Shown: positions 1-7,931, counted from the first letter of the stretch. The stretch: 10,812 bases of DNA from Pseudomonadota bacterium (GCA_023389175.1 JAEWEW010000008.1:1-10812); one strand, 5' to 3'. Numbers and translations: made by a program. The notes: a model not told the origin generated them from the letters alone.

Positions 1-488
1 GGCCCGGCCGACTCGCCCAGCTGCCGCGCGACCCGCAGCATCTTGAGCTCCGTGCCCTTGTCCAGGCCGTAGCCGGACTTGATCTCCACGGTGGTGACGC
101 CTTCGGCCGCGAGCCGCGCGAGCCGTCGCGCAGCTGCATCGCGCAGCGCCGCTTCGCTCGCGGCGCGGGTCGCCTTCACGGTGGACAGGATGCCGCCGCC
201 TGCGCGGGCGATCTCCTCGTAGCTGGCGCCCGAAAGGCGCAGCTCGAACTCGGCGGCGCGATCGCCGCCATACACCAGGTGGGTGTGGCAGTCCACCAGC
301 CCCGGGGTGAGCCAGCCGCCGCCGCCGTCGATGCGATCCGCCGCGATCAACGGCGGCGCTTCGCGGCGCGGGCCGACCCACGCGATGCGCCCTGCTTGCA
401 CCGCCACCAGCCCGTCCGGCACCTCGCCGTAGTGCGCGCCGTGCATCGTGGCGAGATGGCAGTTCTCGATGATCAGGTCGGCTTGCAT
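1..488 (-). CDS. hutI: Imidazolonepropionase, N-terminal part (gene runs off the left edge)
   Basis: HutI hydrolyses 4-imidazolone-5-propanoate to N-formimino-L-glutamate, the third step of histidine degradation in the cytoplasm. About 162 codons are present of a family length near 400, so the C-terminal half lies outside the window. The visible part shows the amidohydrolase metal motif DCHTHLVYGG (residues 66-75, metal ligands H68 and H70), then R77, ASYEEIARAGGGI (88-100), STVKATRAA (102-110) and GVTTVEIKSGYGL (130-142), all strongly typical of HutI. The start is the ATG at 488 (MQADLIIENC), since the N-terminal beta strand begins at once. No Shine-Dalgarno sequence is visible upstream, where the sense strand is pyrimidine-rich. 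It diverges from hutF, the enzyme that uses its product. Identity is near certain from the motifs; only the start is uncertain. Confidence 0.95.
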   Translation of the reverse strand, partial: MQADLIIENCHLATMHGAHYGEVPDGLVAVQAGRIAWVGPRREAPPLIAADRIDGGGGWLTPGLVDCHTHLVYGGDRAAEFELRLSGASYEEIARAGGGILSTVKATRAASEAALRDAAARRLARLAAEGVTTVEIKSGYGLDKGTELKMLRVARQLGESAG

Positions 489-553
489 CGGGCGGAAGGA
501 GCGGAAGCGGCTAGTCTGGCATATTTGCGGACCCGATGGGATCATGCCGTCCG
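489..553. promoter_or_regulatory. Divergent hutI/hutF intergenic region
   Basis: This 65-bp gap must hold the start signals of both hut genes unless hutF begins upstream. It contains the only AT-rich pocket nearby, CATATTT at 520-526, inside the imperfect inverted repeat GCATATTTGC (519-528). This could be a -10 region or a regulator site, but I see no good -35 partner on either strand and no clear HutC-type operator. A purine-rich AAGGAG at 496-501 lies on the plus strand but has no start codon at a useful distance. Confidence 0.3.
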
Positions 554-1810
554 ATGAAGACCTGGCACGCACGGTGGGCGCTCACCGAGGACGGCTGGCT
601 GGCGTCGGCCAACGTCATCGTCGGCCCGGACGGAACCATCGCCTCTATCGAAGCCGGCGCGGCGGCGCCGGGCGCCAGGCGGGCCGACCTGCTGCTGCCC
701 GGCATGCCGGATGCCCATTGCCACGCCTTCCAGCGCGGGATCGCCGGCCTCACCGAGCGCGCGGGCGAGTCGGGCGGCGACAGCTTCTGGACCTGGCGCG
801 AGCGCATGTACCGGGCGGTGGACGCGCTCGATGCACGCGCGCTGCACGACGTCGCCCTGGCGCTCTACCGGGAGCTGCGGCAACGCGGCTACACCTCGGT
901 CGCCGAGTTCCACTACGTGCACCGTCCGGGCGGAAGCAGCGCGTTCGAGACGTCGCACGCGCTGGTCGAGGCGGCCGCAGCCGCGGGGCTGCGCCTGCTG
1001 CTGCTGCCGGTGCTCTACCGGCGCGGCGGGCTCGACGGTGCATCCCTGTCGGCCCGCCAGCAGCCGTTCGGGCTGGCGCTGGACGACTACGGCCGCCTGC
1101 TGCAGGCGCTCGCGGCTCACCGCGCCAACGCGCCGCATCTCGCGCTCGGCATCGCGCCGCATTCGCTGCGCGCGGTCGGCGGCGCGGACCTCGAGCAGGT
1201 GCTCCGGCTGCGTGAGGCGCTGCTGCCGGGCTGCCCGGTGCACATCCACGTGAGCGAGCAGCGCGCCGAGGTGGAGGACGCGGTCGAGCGGCTCGGCACC
1301 ACGCCGATCGCCTGGCTGTGCGACCACGCGCCGGTGAACCGCGACTGGGTGCTGGTGCACGCCACCCATGCGACCGCCGACGAGCTGCGCCTCGTCCGCG
1401 CGCGCGGCGCCGTGATCTGCGTCTGTCCGACCACCGAGGCAAACCTCGGCGACGGCGCGTTCGACATCGAGGGCTGGTGGCAAGCCGGCGGCGCGCTCGC
1501 GATCGGCAGCGACAGCAACGTCGGCGTCGACCCGACGGAGGAGCTGCGCTGGCTCGAATACCAGGCGCGACTTCGGCTGGAGCGGCGCACTGTGCTGGTG
1601 GCGACGGGATCGCGCCATCCGGGCACCAGCCTGTGGCGGCGCGCGGTGGCCGGCGGACGACGCGCGCTGGGTTGCGCCGTGGATGGCCTGGCGGTGGGTG
1701 CCCCCGCGGAGCTGCTCGAGGTCCGGCTCACGGACCCGGCACTCACCCCGGACGAGGCGATGGACGACCTGGTGTTCGCGCGGCGGGCGGCGTCACTGGG
1801 AGAGATCTGA
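554..1810 (+). CDS. hutF: Formimidoylglutamate deiminase (N-formimino-L-glutamate deiminase)
   Basis: HutF converts N-formimino-L-glutamate to N-formyl-L-glutamate and ammonia, the branch of histidine catabolism that continues with HutG formylglutamate hydrolase. From the ATG at 554 (MKTWHARWAL) it has 418 residues. Amidohydrolase signatures are MPDAHCHAFQRGIAGL (51-66, ligands H55 and H57), DSFWTWRERMYR (76-87), HIHVSEQ (230-236; H232 ligand, E235), LVHATH (267-272; H269), CPTTEANLGDG (291-301) and IGSDSNVGVDPTEELRWLEY (317-336; D320 ligand). All catalytic positions known in this family are present. An in-frame ATG at 536 would add six residues, but the protein begins naturally at 554; neither start has a clear ribosome site. 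The family is usually about 450 residues, and this frame ends at GEI, just before the expected last strand and tail (see findings). It is divergent from hutI. Confidence 0.93.
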   Translation: MKTWHARWALTEDGWLASANVIVGPDGTIASIEAGAAAPGARRADLLLPGMPDAHCHAFQRGIAGLTERAGESGGDSFWTWRERMYRAVDALDARALHDVALALYRELRQRGYTSVAEFHYVHRPGGSSAFETSHALVEAAAAAGLRLLLLPVLYRRGGLDGASLSARQQPFGLALDDYGRLLQALAAHRANAPHLALGIAPHSLRAVGGADLEQVLRLREALLPGCPVHIHVSEQRAEVEDAVERLGTTPIAWLCDHAPVNRDWVLVHATHATADELRLVRARGAVICVCPTTEANLGDGAFDIEGWWQAGGALAIGSDSNVGVDPTEELRWLEYQARLRLERRTVLVATGSRHPGTSLWRRAVAGGRRALGCAVDGLAVGAPAELLEVRLTDPALTPDEAMDDLVFARRAASLGEI

Positions 1811-1845
1811 AGGCGCCCCCCGGCGGGCGGCTGCCGGCATCCGGC

Positions 1846-2151
1846 CTACGCGTTGCGCCGATCGATCGCACCGGTCGGATCCGGCTGGTCCGGCCCGCCG
1901 CCAGCCAGGCGATCCGGCCCCTCGCCCTCCACGCCACCGGGCGGGGGGCCGCGGTCGGCAGCTTCCTCGCCCGCGCCTTCCACGTCGGCTGCGCCAGGCA
2001 CTGCCTGCGGCTCCTCGGGATGGCCTTCCTGCTCGTCGGTACCGGCGCCACCGGTACCCGCCTGCGCCTTGCGCAGCCGCTTCTCTTCCTTCTTCGCCTT
2101 CTTGGCAAGGTCGCGTTGCCGCTTGGCGAACGCGTAGTTGGGTTTGGCCAT
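1846..2151 (-). CDS. Small conserved protein with a basic N-terminus and an acidic low-complexity tail; function unknown
   Basis: The encoded protein has 101 residues. The start is the ATG at 2151, set by a strong ribosome site (GAGGAGG, minus strand of 2156-2162) just upstream; a longer reading from 2184 would skip it. Residues 1-30 begin MAKPNYAFAKRQRDLAKKAK and continue as a Lys/Arg-rich stretch that could form a charged helix. From memory this N-terminus resembles a small hypothetical family common in betaproteobacteria. Residues 31-101 are a Gly/Pro/Glu/Asp-rich tail without hydrophobic core, probably disordered. No membrane segment, signal peptide or metal motif is seen. It faces hutF tail to tail, with its stop 36 bp past the hutF stop. 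I cannot assign a function; nucleic-acid or ribosome association would fit the basic part but is only inference. Confidence 0.7.
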   Translation of the reverse strand: MAKPNYAFAKRQRDLAKKAKKEEKRLRKAQAGTGGAGTDEQEGHPEEPQAVPGAADVEGAGEEAADRGPPPGGVEGEGPDRLAGGGPDQPDPTGAIDRRNA

Positions 2152-2155
2152 GCCC

Positions 2156-2162
2156 CCTCCTC
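2156..2162 (-). promoter_or_regulatory. Ribosome binding site of the small conserved protein
   Basis: On the minus strand the sequence reads GAGGAGGGGGCATG, a near-perfect Shine-Dalgarno match. It decides the start at 2151 over the more upstream ATG at 2184. Confidence 0.75.
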
Positions 2163-2282
2163 TCCGATGACTCCGGCACAGCACTGCACCGGCTGGTTCA
2201 CGGACATGGTATAGCCGATCGCTTTCTCCGCATGCCGGCCGGGGTGTTGACCCGGCGCGATCTTCCTCGGGCGTCCGTTCCG

Positions 2283-2307
2283 GCGGCCTTTCGCCCGGGC
2301 AGGCCGC
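2283..2307 (-). terminator. Hairpin just after the GST stop codon, terminator-like without a U-tract
   Basis: GCGGCCT (2283-2289) pairs perfectly with AGGCCGC (2301-2307) across an 11-nt loop. The stem begins 6 nt beyond the stop codon of the GST gene on the minus strand. No run of T follows, so intrinsic termination is doubtful. Stems of this length arise often by chance in DNA this GC-rich. Confidence 0.3.
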
Positions 2308-2313
2308 TCGAGA

Positions 2314-2934
2314 TCAGGTGAGCGGCAGCGCCATGATGTCGCGCGCGCCCGGCCGCTGCGCTGCCCGCTCCAGCCAGCGGTCGACGTTGGGCCGGGCGGC
2401 CCGCTCCACCGGCAGCAGACGCCAGCGATGCGCCGCGCAGGCGAGCGGAATGTCCGCCATGGTGAAGCGATCGCCGCCGATGTAGTCGCGGCCGGCCAGC
2501 GCCGCCTCCAGGATGCCGAGCAGCGCCTCGGTCTGGCGGCAGGACGCGTCGAGCACCGCCTGCTGCCGTTTCGCCGGCTCGGTCCGCACCAGTTGCCAGA
2601 AGGCATCGCGCATGGATGCGATCAGCTCCAGCGAGCACCAGTCCATCCAGCGTTCGCAGTCGGCGCGCGCCTGCAGCGACTCGGGATAGAGGCCGCCCTC
2701 CGGATGCTTGGCGCAGAGATAGCGGACGATCGCGTTGGATTCCCACAGCACGAAGCCGTCGTCCTCGATCACCGGCACCCGGCGGTTGGGATTGAGGCGT
2801 CCGAACTCCGGCGTGTCCACCACGCCGAACTGGCCGCCGGCGTCCACCCGCTCGAAGGGAAGACCGAGATCCGTGGCACACCACACGACCTTCTGCACGT
2901 TGATGGAGCTGATCCGCCCCCAGATCTTCAGCAT
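2314..2934 (-). CDS. Glutathione S-transferase family protein
   Basis: A 206-residue cytosolic GST, the normal length for the family. The thioredoxin-fold N-terminal domain (about 1-80) has WGRISSINVQKVVW (5-18), where Ser9 or Ser10 is the candidate glutathione-activating residue, then the cis-proline motif RRVPVIED (51-58) and ESNAIVRYL (65-73), which binds the gamma-glutamyl part of glutathione. The helical C-terminal domain has the N-capping box FTMADI (157-162) after YIGGDR, the usual folding signature. The start at 2934 is fixed by AGGAGGAA directly upstream. It likely conjugates glutathione to, or reduces with it, an electrophilic compound; the substrate cannot be predicted. It diverges from the DUF1415 gene and has a short hairpin after its stop. 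The serine-type N-terminus suggests a theta- or beta-like bacterial class, which I hold loosely. Confidence 0.92.
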   Translation of the reverse strand: MLKIWGRISSINVQKVVWCATDLGLPFERVDAGGQFGVVDTPEFGRLNPNRRVPVIEDDGFVLWESNAIVRYLCAKHPEGGLYPESLQARADCERWMDWCSLELIASMRDAFWQLVRTEPAKRQQAVLDASCRQTEALLGILEAALAGRDYIGGDRFTMADIPLACAAHRWRLLPVERAARPNVDRWLERAAQRPGARDIMALPLT

Positions 2935-2936
2935 CG

Positions 2937-2944
2937 TTCCTCCT
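2937..2944 (-). promoter_or_regulatory. Ribosome binding site of the GST gene
   Basis: The minus strand reads AGGAGGAACGATG, giving a full AGGAGG four bases from the ATG at 2934. It supports this start over longer reading-frame extensions upstream. Confidence 0.75.
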
Positions 2945-2971
2945 GTCCGCGGACGGCCGCGGCTTCGTTCC

Positions 2972-2977
2972 ATGATA
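2972..2977 (-). promoter_or_regulatory. Possible -10 element for the GST gene
   Basis: The minus strand carries TATCAT, five of six matches to TATAAT, 37 bp upstream of the GST start codon in the 103-bp divergent gap 2935-3037. The -35 position (CGAAAG with a 17-bp spacer) is poor, so an activator or an alternative sigma factor would be needed. This is a weak prediction. Confidence 0.25.
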
Positions 2978-3025
2978 GCGTGAGGGCTCGGGCGCTTTCG
3001 CCGCCGCGCCTGCGGCACCGCCCGG

Positions 3026-3031
3026 AAGGAG
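3026..3031 (+). promoter_or_regulatory. Ribosome binding site selecting the TTG start of the DUF1415 gene
   Basis: AAGGAG lies six bases before the TTG at 3038. There is no ATG or GTG at a comparable distance in this frame, so this site is the main argument for the TTG start. Confidence 0.7.
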
Positions 3032-3037
3032 AAGCGA

Positions 3038-3616
3038 TTGCCTGGATCGGACCAGTCCGCCGCCGTCGACCTGGAAACCGCGACCGCCCGCACCCGTGCC
3101 TGGGTCCAGCATGCCGTGATTGGCCTTGGCCTCTGCCCCTTCGCCCGCGCACCGCAGGCACAGGGGCGCATCCGCTACCGCGTCAGCACCGCCCGCGACG
3201 AGGACGCGCTGCTCGCCGATCTCGCCGAGGAGCTGCGCCTGCTGGCGCAGGCCGATCCGCAGCAGGTCGAGACGACGCTGCTGGTGCATCCGTGGGTGCT
3301 CGGGCGCTTCGAAGACTTCAACCAGTTCCTCGAGATCGCGGATGCCGCGGTGGCGGCGCTCGGGATGACCGGCGTGCTGCAGGTGGCGAGCTTTCATCCG
3401 GACTACCGATTCGAGGGCACGGCGCCCGACGACATCGCCAACGCCACCAACCGCTCGCCCTTCCCCATTCTGCATTTGCTGCGCGAGGACAGCGTCGCCG
3501 AGGCGGTTCGCGCCCACGGCGACACCGACGCGATCTACCAGGCGAACGTCCGTCGCCTCGAGCAGCTGGGCGCGCAGGGTTGGGCCGCGCTGCGCAGCCT
3601 GATCGACCGCGGCTGA
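3038..3616 (+). CDS. DUF1415 domain-containing protein, function unknown
   Basis: A 192-residue soluble protein matching the uncharacterised DUF1415 family over its whole length. Recognisable blocks are AVIGLGLCPFARA (26-38, C33), VETTLLVHPWVL (77-88, H84), VLQVASFHPDYRFEGTAPDD (113-132, H120, R124) and NATNRSPFPILHLLRE (135-150), followed by IYQANVRRLEQLG (166-178). The tight conservation of Cys, His, Asp, Asn and Arg suggests an enzyme, but no activity is known to me. Translation starts at TTG 3038, just after AAGGAG; the N-terminus (residues 1-17) is the variable part. It is transcribed away from the GST gene and precedes the molybdenum hydroxylase operon by 79 bp, so transcription may continue into it. 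No signal peptide or membrane segment is seen. Confidence 0.92.
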   Translation: MPGSDQSAAVDLETATARTRAWVQHAVIGLGLCPFARAPQAQGRIRYRVSTARDEDALLADLAEELRLLAQADPQQVETTLLVHPWVLGRFEDFNQFLEIADAAVAALGMTGVLQVASFHPDYRFEGTAPDDIANATNRSPFPILHLLREDSVAEAVRAHGDTDAIYQANVRRLEQLGAQGWAALRSLIDRG

Positions 3617-3636
3617 CGCATCGCCGGCGGGCGTGA

Positions 3637-3660
3637 CCGGGCCAGGGGCGCGCGGCCCGG
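3637..3660 (+). terminator. Hairpin between the DUF1415 gene and the hydroxylase operon, weak terminator candidate
   Basis: CCGGGCC (3637-3643) and GGCCCGG (3654-3660) form a perfect 7-bp stem with a 10-nt loop, 20 nt after the DUF1415 stop. No T-run follows; the next bases include TATGCT (3666-3671), a poor -10 candidate for the operon. It could attenuate read-through, or be chance. Confidence 0.3.
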
Positions 3661-3695
3661 GATGCTATGCTCGTCATTCGGAAGACCGCACCACG

Positions 3696-4494
3696 ATGTA
3701 TCCATTCGCCTTCCATCGTCCGGAGCGCCTGTCGGATGCGCTCGCATTGCTCGCCGCGGACCCCGAAGCGCGCGCGCTCGCCGGCGGCATGACGCTCATT
3801 CCGTCGATGAAGCACCGCCTCGCCGCGCCTTCGCAGCTGGTGGACCTCGGCCGGCTCGAGGAGCTGCGCGGCATCGAGCTCCGGGACGCCTCGCTGGTGG
3901 TCGGCGCGGGCTGCCGCCATGCGGAGATCGCTGCGGATCTGGTCGTCGCGGCCAACCTGCCGGCGCTCGCGACGGTGGCCCTGGCCATCGGCGATCCGCA
4001 GGTGAGGGTCCGCGGCACGATCGGCGGCTCGGTCGCCAACAACGACCCCGCCGCCGACTATCCGGCCGCGGTGCTCGCGCTCGCCGCCGTGATCGCCACG
4101 GACCGGCGCGAGATCGCCGCCGACGACTTCTTCCAGGGCATGTTCACCACCGCGCTCGACCGGGACGAGCTCATCTGCGAGCTGCGCCTCGCGGTCCCGC
4201 GCCGCGCCGCCTATGCCAAGTTCGCCCATCCGGCCTCGGGCTATGCGATGGCCGGCGTCTTCGTCGCCGACTTCGGCGAGACGGTACGCGTCGGCGTCAC
4301 CGGCGTCGCGCCGTCGGTGTTCCGGTGGCACGAGGCGGAGGCCGCGCTGCTGCGCCGCTTCGACGAGGACAGCGTCGCCGGGCTCGCGCTGGACGAAGCC
4401 GGCCTGTTCGGCGACCTGCATGCGCCGGCGGCCTACCGGGCGCATCTCGCCACGGTGATGCTGCGCAAGGCCGTGGGCACGGCGCGTTCGAGCG

Positions 4495-4502
<8 letters not shown>
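3696..4502 (+). CDS. Molybdenum hydroxylase, FAD-binding medium subunit (CoxM/XdhB-like)
   Basis: This 268-residue subunit carries FAD and passes electrons from the iron-sulfur subunit to the final acceptor in xanthine dehydrogenase/CO dehydrogenase-type enzymes. The PCMH-type FAD fold shows both hallmark loops: AGGMTLIPSMKHR (29-41) and TIGGSVANNDPAADYPA (108-124). The C-terminal domain includes KFAHPASGYAMAGVFVAD (175-192). Length is slightly below CO dehydrogenase CoxM. The start at 3696 (MYPFAFHRPERL) places the conserved first strand at the N-terminus; an ATG at 3633 would add 21 unlikely residues. The ribosome site is weak (GGAAG at 3680-3684). The last codons overlap the next gene by 8 nt, so the subunits are made together. 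It is the first gene of a three-gene operon; the substrate of the complex is not determined by this subunit. Confidence 0.93.
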
Positions 4503-5041
<539 letters not shown>

Positions 5042-5049
<8 letters not shown>

Positions 5050-7384
5050 CGCCGGCCGGCTGCTGCGCCACGAGGACCGGCGGCTGGTCACCGGCCGTGG
5101 CCATTTCACCGCGGACTGCAGCCTTCCGGGGCAGCTCCATGCCGCGATGGTGCGCTCGGACCGGGCGCATGCGCGCATCCTCGGCATCGACGACGCTGCA
5201 GCCCGGCGTGCGCCCGGGGTGGTGGCCGTCTACACCGCGCGCGACGTCGAGGCGGCCGGCTTCCGGCCGCTGCCGAGCGGTGCCGCCTTGAAGGGCGCCG
5301 ACGGAGCGCCGCAGAAGACCGCGCCGATGCCGGTGCTCGCCACCGACCGGGTCCGCTTCGTCGGGCAGCCGGTGGCGATGGTGGTGGCCCGCACGGCGCT
5401 CGAGGCGCGCGACGCGGCAGAGCAGGTGATGGTGGACTACGAGGACTTGCCCGCGGCCGCGACGGTCGCCGCTGCGCTCGCGCCGGGCGCACCGCTGCTG
5501 CACGATCACGTGCCCGGCAATGTCGGCCTCGTCTACCAGGACGGCGATCCGGCGGCGGTCGAGCGGGCCTTCGCCGCCGCGGCCATGACCTCGGCACTGG
5601 AGCTCACCAGCCAGCGGCTGGTGGGCGCGCCGATGGAACCTCGCGCCTGCCTCGCCGCGCACGACGACGCGCGCGGGGTGACGGTGCTGCACACCCCCAC
5701 CCAGGGAATGCTCGGCATGCGCGCCAGCCTGCACGCCGTCACCGGCTGGCCGGCGGACAGCATCGAGGTGGCGCCGGATGACGTGGGCGGCAGCTTCGGC
5801 CTGCGCGGCGGCACCTTCTCGGAGCAGGTGCTGGCGATGCTCGCGGCCCGCCAGCTCCGGCGGCCGGTCAAGTGGGTGGCCACCCGCTCGGAGCTCTTCC
5901 TCGGGGAGTGGCACGGCCGGGCCTTGCAGCTGCGCGGCGAGATCGCGCTCGACGCGCGAGGCGACATCCTGGCCCTGCGGTTCGATCACAAGGCGGACCT
6001 CGGCGCCTACAGCTGCTACTGGGGCAGCCACATCGGCACCCGCAACCTGGCTGTCACCATGGGCGGCGTCTACCGGGTACCTGCGCTCTTCATGCGCTCG
6101 CGGCTGGTGCACACCAATACCGTGCCGGTCTCGGCCTACCGCGGCGCTGGCCGTCCCGACATCGCCTTCATCATCGAGCGGCTGGTGGACCATGCCGCCG
6201 CCGAGCACGGCCTCGACCGGGTGGCCTTGCGCAGCCGCAACTTCGTCCCGCGCGACGCCTTCCCCTACCGCACCGCCAACGGCACCGTGTACGACTGCGG
6301 CGACTTCGAGGGCGTCATGCGCAAGGCCCTGCGGCTTGCCGACTACGACGGATTTCCCGTCCGCCGCGAGGCATCGCGTGCCGCCGGACGGCGGCGCGGC
6401 ATCGGCTTCGCCTGCTACCTCGAGGCCTCGGGCGGCGGTGCCGCGGCGAGCGACCAGGTTGCCGGGCGCTTCGGCGCCGACGGCCGCCTCACGCTCTACG
6501 CGATGACCGGCCCCTCCGGACAGGGACATGCCACCTCCTTCGCGCAGATCGTCTCGGAGGGGCTCGGCATACCCGCCGCGACGATCGACTACCGCGCGAG
6601 CGACCCGGCAAGCGGACTGATCGGCAACGGAACCGGCGGGTCGCGCTCGCTGCTCGGCGCGGGCTCTGCCTTCAAGCGCCTGGTGCCGGCGATCATCGAG
6701 CAGGCGCGACCGCATGCGGCGGCGGCGCTCGGCGTGCCGCCGGAGGCCGTTGCCTTCGACCGCGGCCGCTTCTTCACGCGGTCTCCCGTCGGCCGCGGCG
6801 ACGACGACGCCGGTGCCGTGGCCGCGATCGACCTGCTCGAGCTGGCCCGGCGGCTGGCCGGCGCGCCGCGGGACGGCCGTCATCCGCTCGATAGCACCGC
6901 CGACAGCGTGGCAGGCGTCACCTTCCCCAACGGCTGCCATGTGGCCGAGCTGGAGGTGGACCCGGAAACCGGCGTCACCACCATCGCTTCCTACGTGGCG
7001 GTGGACGATCTCGGCACGGTCGTGTCGCCGCGACTGGTGCAGGGCCAGGTGCACGGCGGCGTCGTGCAGGGTGCCGGCCAGGCCTTCGGCGAGCATGCCA
7101 TCTACGACGAGGCGAGCGGGCAGCTGCTCACCGGCAGCTTCACCGACTATCCGATGCCGCGGGCGGGCCTCGTGCGGCATATCGTCACCGATACCCATCC
7201 GGTGCCGACCGCGCTGAACGAGCTCGGCGCCAAGGGCGTGGGCGAATCCGGCTGCTCCGGCTCGCTGCCCGCGCTCGGCAACGCCATGATGGACGCGCTG
7301 CGCGAGGACTGCGGCCCGATCGACATGCCGTACACGCCGGCGCGGGTGTGGCAGGCGATTCGATCAGGGCAGCGTCCCGACTAG
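5042..7384 (+). CDS. Molybdenum hydroxylase, large molybdopterin-binding subunit (form II CoxL-like, substrate unknown)
   Basis: This 780-residue catalytic subunit binds the molybdenum-molybdopterin cofactor and hydroxylates an organic substrate with water-derived oxygen. The N-terminal a/b hammerhead domain spans about 10-140 (HARILGID, RFVGQPVAMVVA at 105-116). The cofactor domains show DDVGGSFGLRGG (246-257), AYRGAGRPDIAFIIER (365-380), GPSGQGHATSFAQI (490-503), GSRSLLGAG (533-541) and VQGQVHGGVVQGAGQA (666-681). KGVGESG (731-737) carries the catalytic base E735. True CO dehydrogenase (form I) has AYxCSFR where this protein has AYRGAGR, so CO oxidation is not supported; aldehydes, N-heterocycles, purines or aromatic compounds are possible substrates. 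Length is normal and the frame intact. It is the last gene of the operon, overlapping its predecessor by 8 nt; no XdhC-, MoxR- or CoxE-type maturation gene follows. Confidence 0.95.
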
Positions 7385-7397
7385 AGCAGGCCACCAA

Positions 7398-7413
7398 GCG
7401 CTGCAGTCAGCGC
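7398..7413. terminator. Short hairpin between two converging genes, weak terminator candidate
   Basis: GCGCTG (7398-7403) and CAGCGC (7408-7413) form a perfect 6-bp stem with a CAGT loop, in the middle of the 52-bp gap between the hydroxylase large subunit and the convergent acetyltransferase gene. The position suits a bidirectional terminator, but there is no T-run on either side. Confidence 0.3.
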
Positions 7414-7436
7414 ACGCAGGCCCGGGGTACCGGTCG

Positions 7437-7901
7437 TCAGCCTTCGAGGAGATCCTTCGCGAGCCGCACGCCGTCCTCCTCGCCCAGGTAGTAGCCCGCG
7501 ACCCGGGCGATCTCGCGGTAGCCGAGGCCGCGATAGAAGGCGCGCGCTGCGTCGTTGCCCGCCCGCGTCTCGAGGTACACCGTCCCGATGCCGGCCGTCA
7601 GCGCGCACTTCTCCAGCCAGGCGACCAGCGCGGTCGCCACCCCCATGCGCCGCGACGCGGGCGCGACCGCGAGCAGCAGCAGGTGCGCCTCGTCGTCCTT
7701 GTACTGCATGAGGCCGAAGCCGGCGAACCGCTTGCCGCGACAGGCCACGGCGACGTTGACATCGGGGCTCTTCAGCGCGGCTTCGATGCGCCGGGGCGTC
7801 CAGCGCCAGCCGAGCCCCTGCTCGATGTGGTCCCGCGACAGCTCCGCGATCGGACGTGCGTCCGACGGCACGGCGAGGCGGATCTGCAGGTCCGAGATCA
7901 T
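7437..7901 (-). CDS. GNAT family N-acetyltransferase, RimI-like
   Basis: A 154-residue single-domain GNAT that transfers an acetyl group from acetyl-CoA to an amine. The acetyl-CoA-binding segment is LLLLAVAPASRRMGVATALV (74-93), with the R-R-x-G-V-A pyrophosphate loop. The following YLETRAGNDAARAFYRGLGY (109-128) is the classical motif B, with E111, N116 and Y123 in family positions, and VAGYY (134-138) resembles the C-terminal part of RimI-type enzymes. The start chosen is the ATG at 7901 (MISDLQIRLA), where the first strand begins; an ATG at 7967 would add 22 low-quality residues. The ribosome site is weak. It lies 77 bp downstream of dctP on the same strand, so it may be at the end of the TRAP operon. 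Protein or small-molecule acetylation cannot be distinguished here. Confidence 0.85.
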   Translation of the reverse strand: MISDLQIRLAVPSDARPIAELSRDHIEQGLGWRWTPRRIEAALKSPDVNVAVACRGKRFAGFGLMQYKDDEAHLLLLAVAPASRRMGVATALVAWLEKCALTAGIGTVYLETRAGNDAARAFYRGLGYREIARVAGYYLGEEDGVRLAKDLLEG

Positions 7902-7931
7902 GCTGCCCTGCCTGCCAGCGGCGCAGGATCC

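Larger units (their letters stand above)
2152..2313. other. Intergenic region between the GST gene and the small protein gene
   Basis: This 162-bp gap is the longest in the window and holds no gene I can support. It contains two GC-rich inverted repeats (2238-2256 and 2283-2307). It also contains a weak -10-like TATACC on the minus strand (2208-2213) that lacks a convincing -35 partner. Any promoter for the small protein gene should lie here unless it is read through from the GST gene. Confidence 0.5.

Noticed and set aside
496..501. AAGGAG on the plus strand as the hutF ribosome site
   Set aside because: It lies more than 50 bases before the hutF start and no in-frame start codon follows at a useful distance.
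542..1618. A 358-codon open frame on the minus strand opposite hutF
   Set aside because: The plus-strand frame holds all HutF metal and catalytic residues; the antisense frame has no domain and would run into the hut control region.
2208..2213. TATACC on the minus strand as a promoter -10 for the small protein gene
   Set aside because: Only four of six matches, and no acceptable -35 hexamer at 16-18 bp; too weak to annotate.
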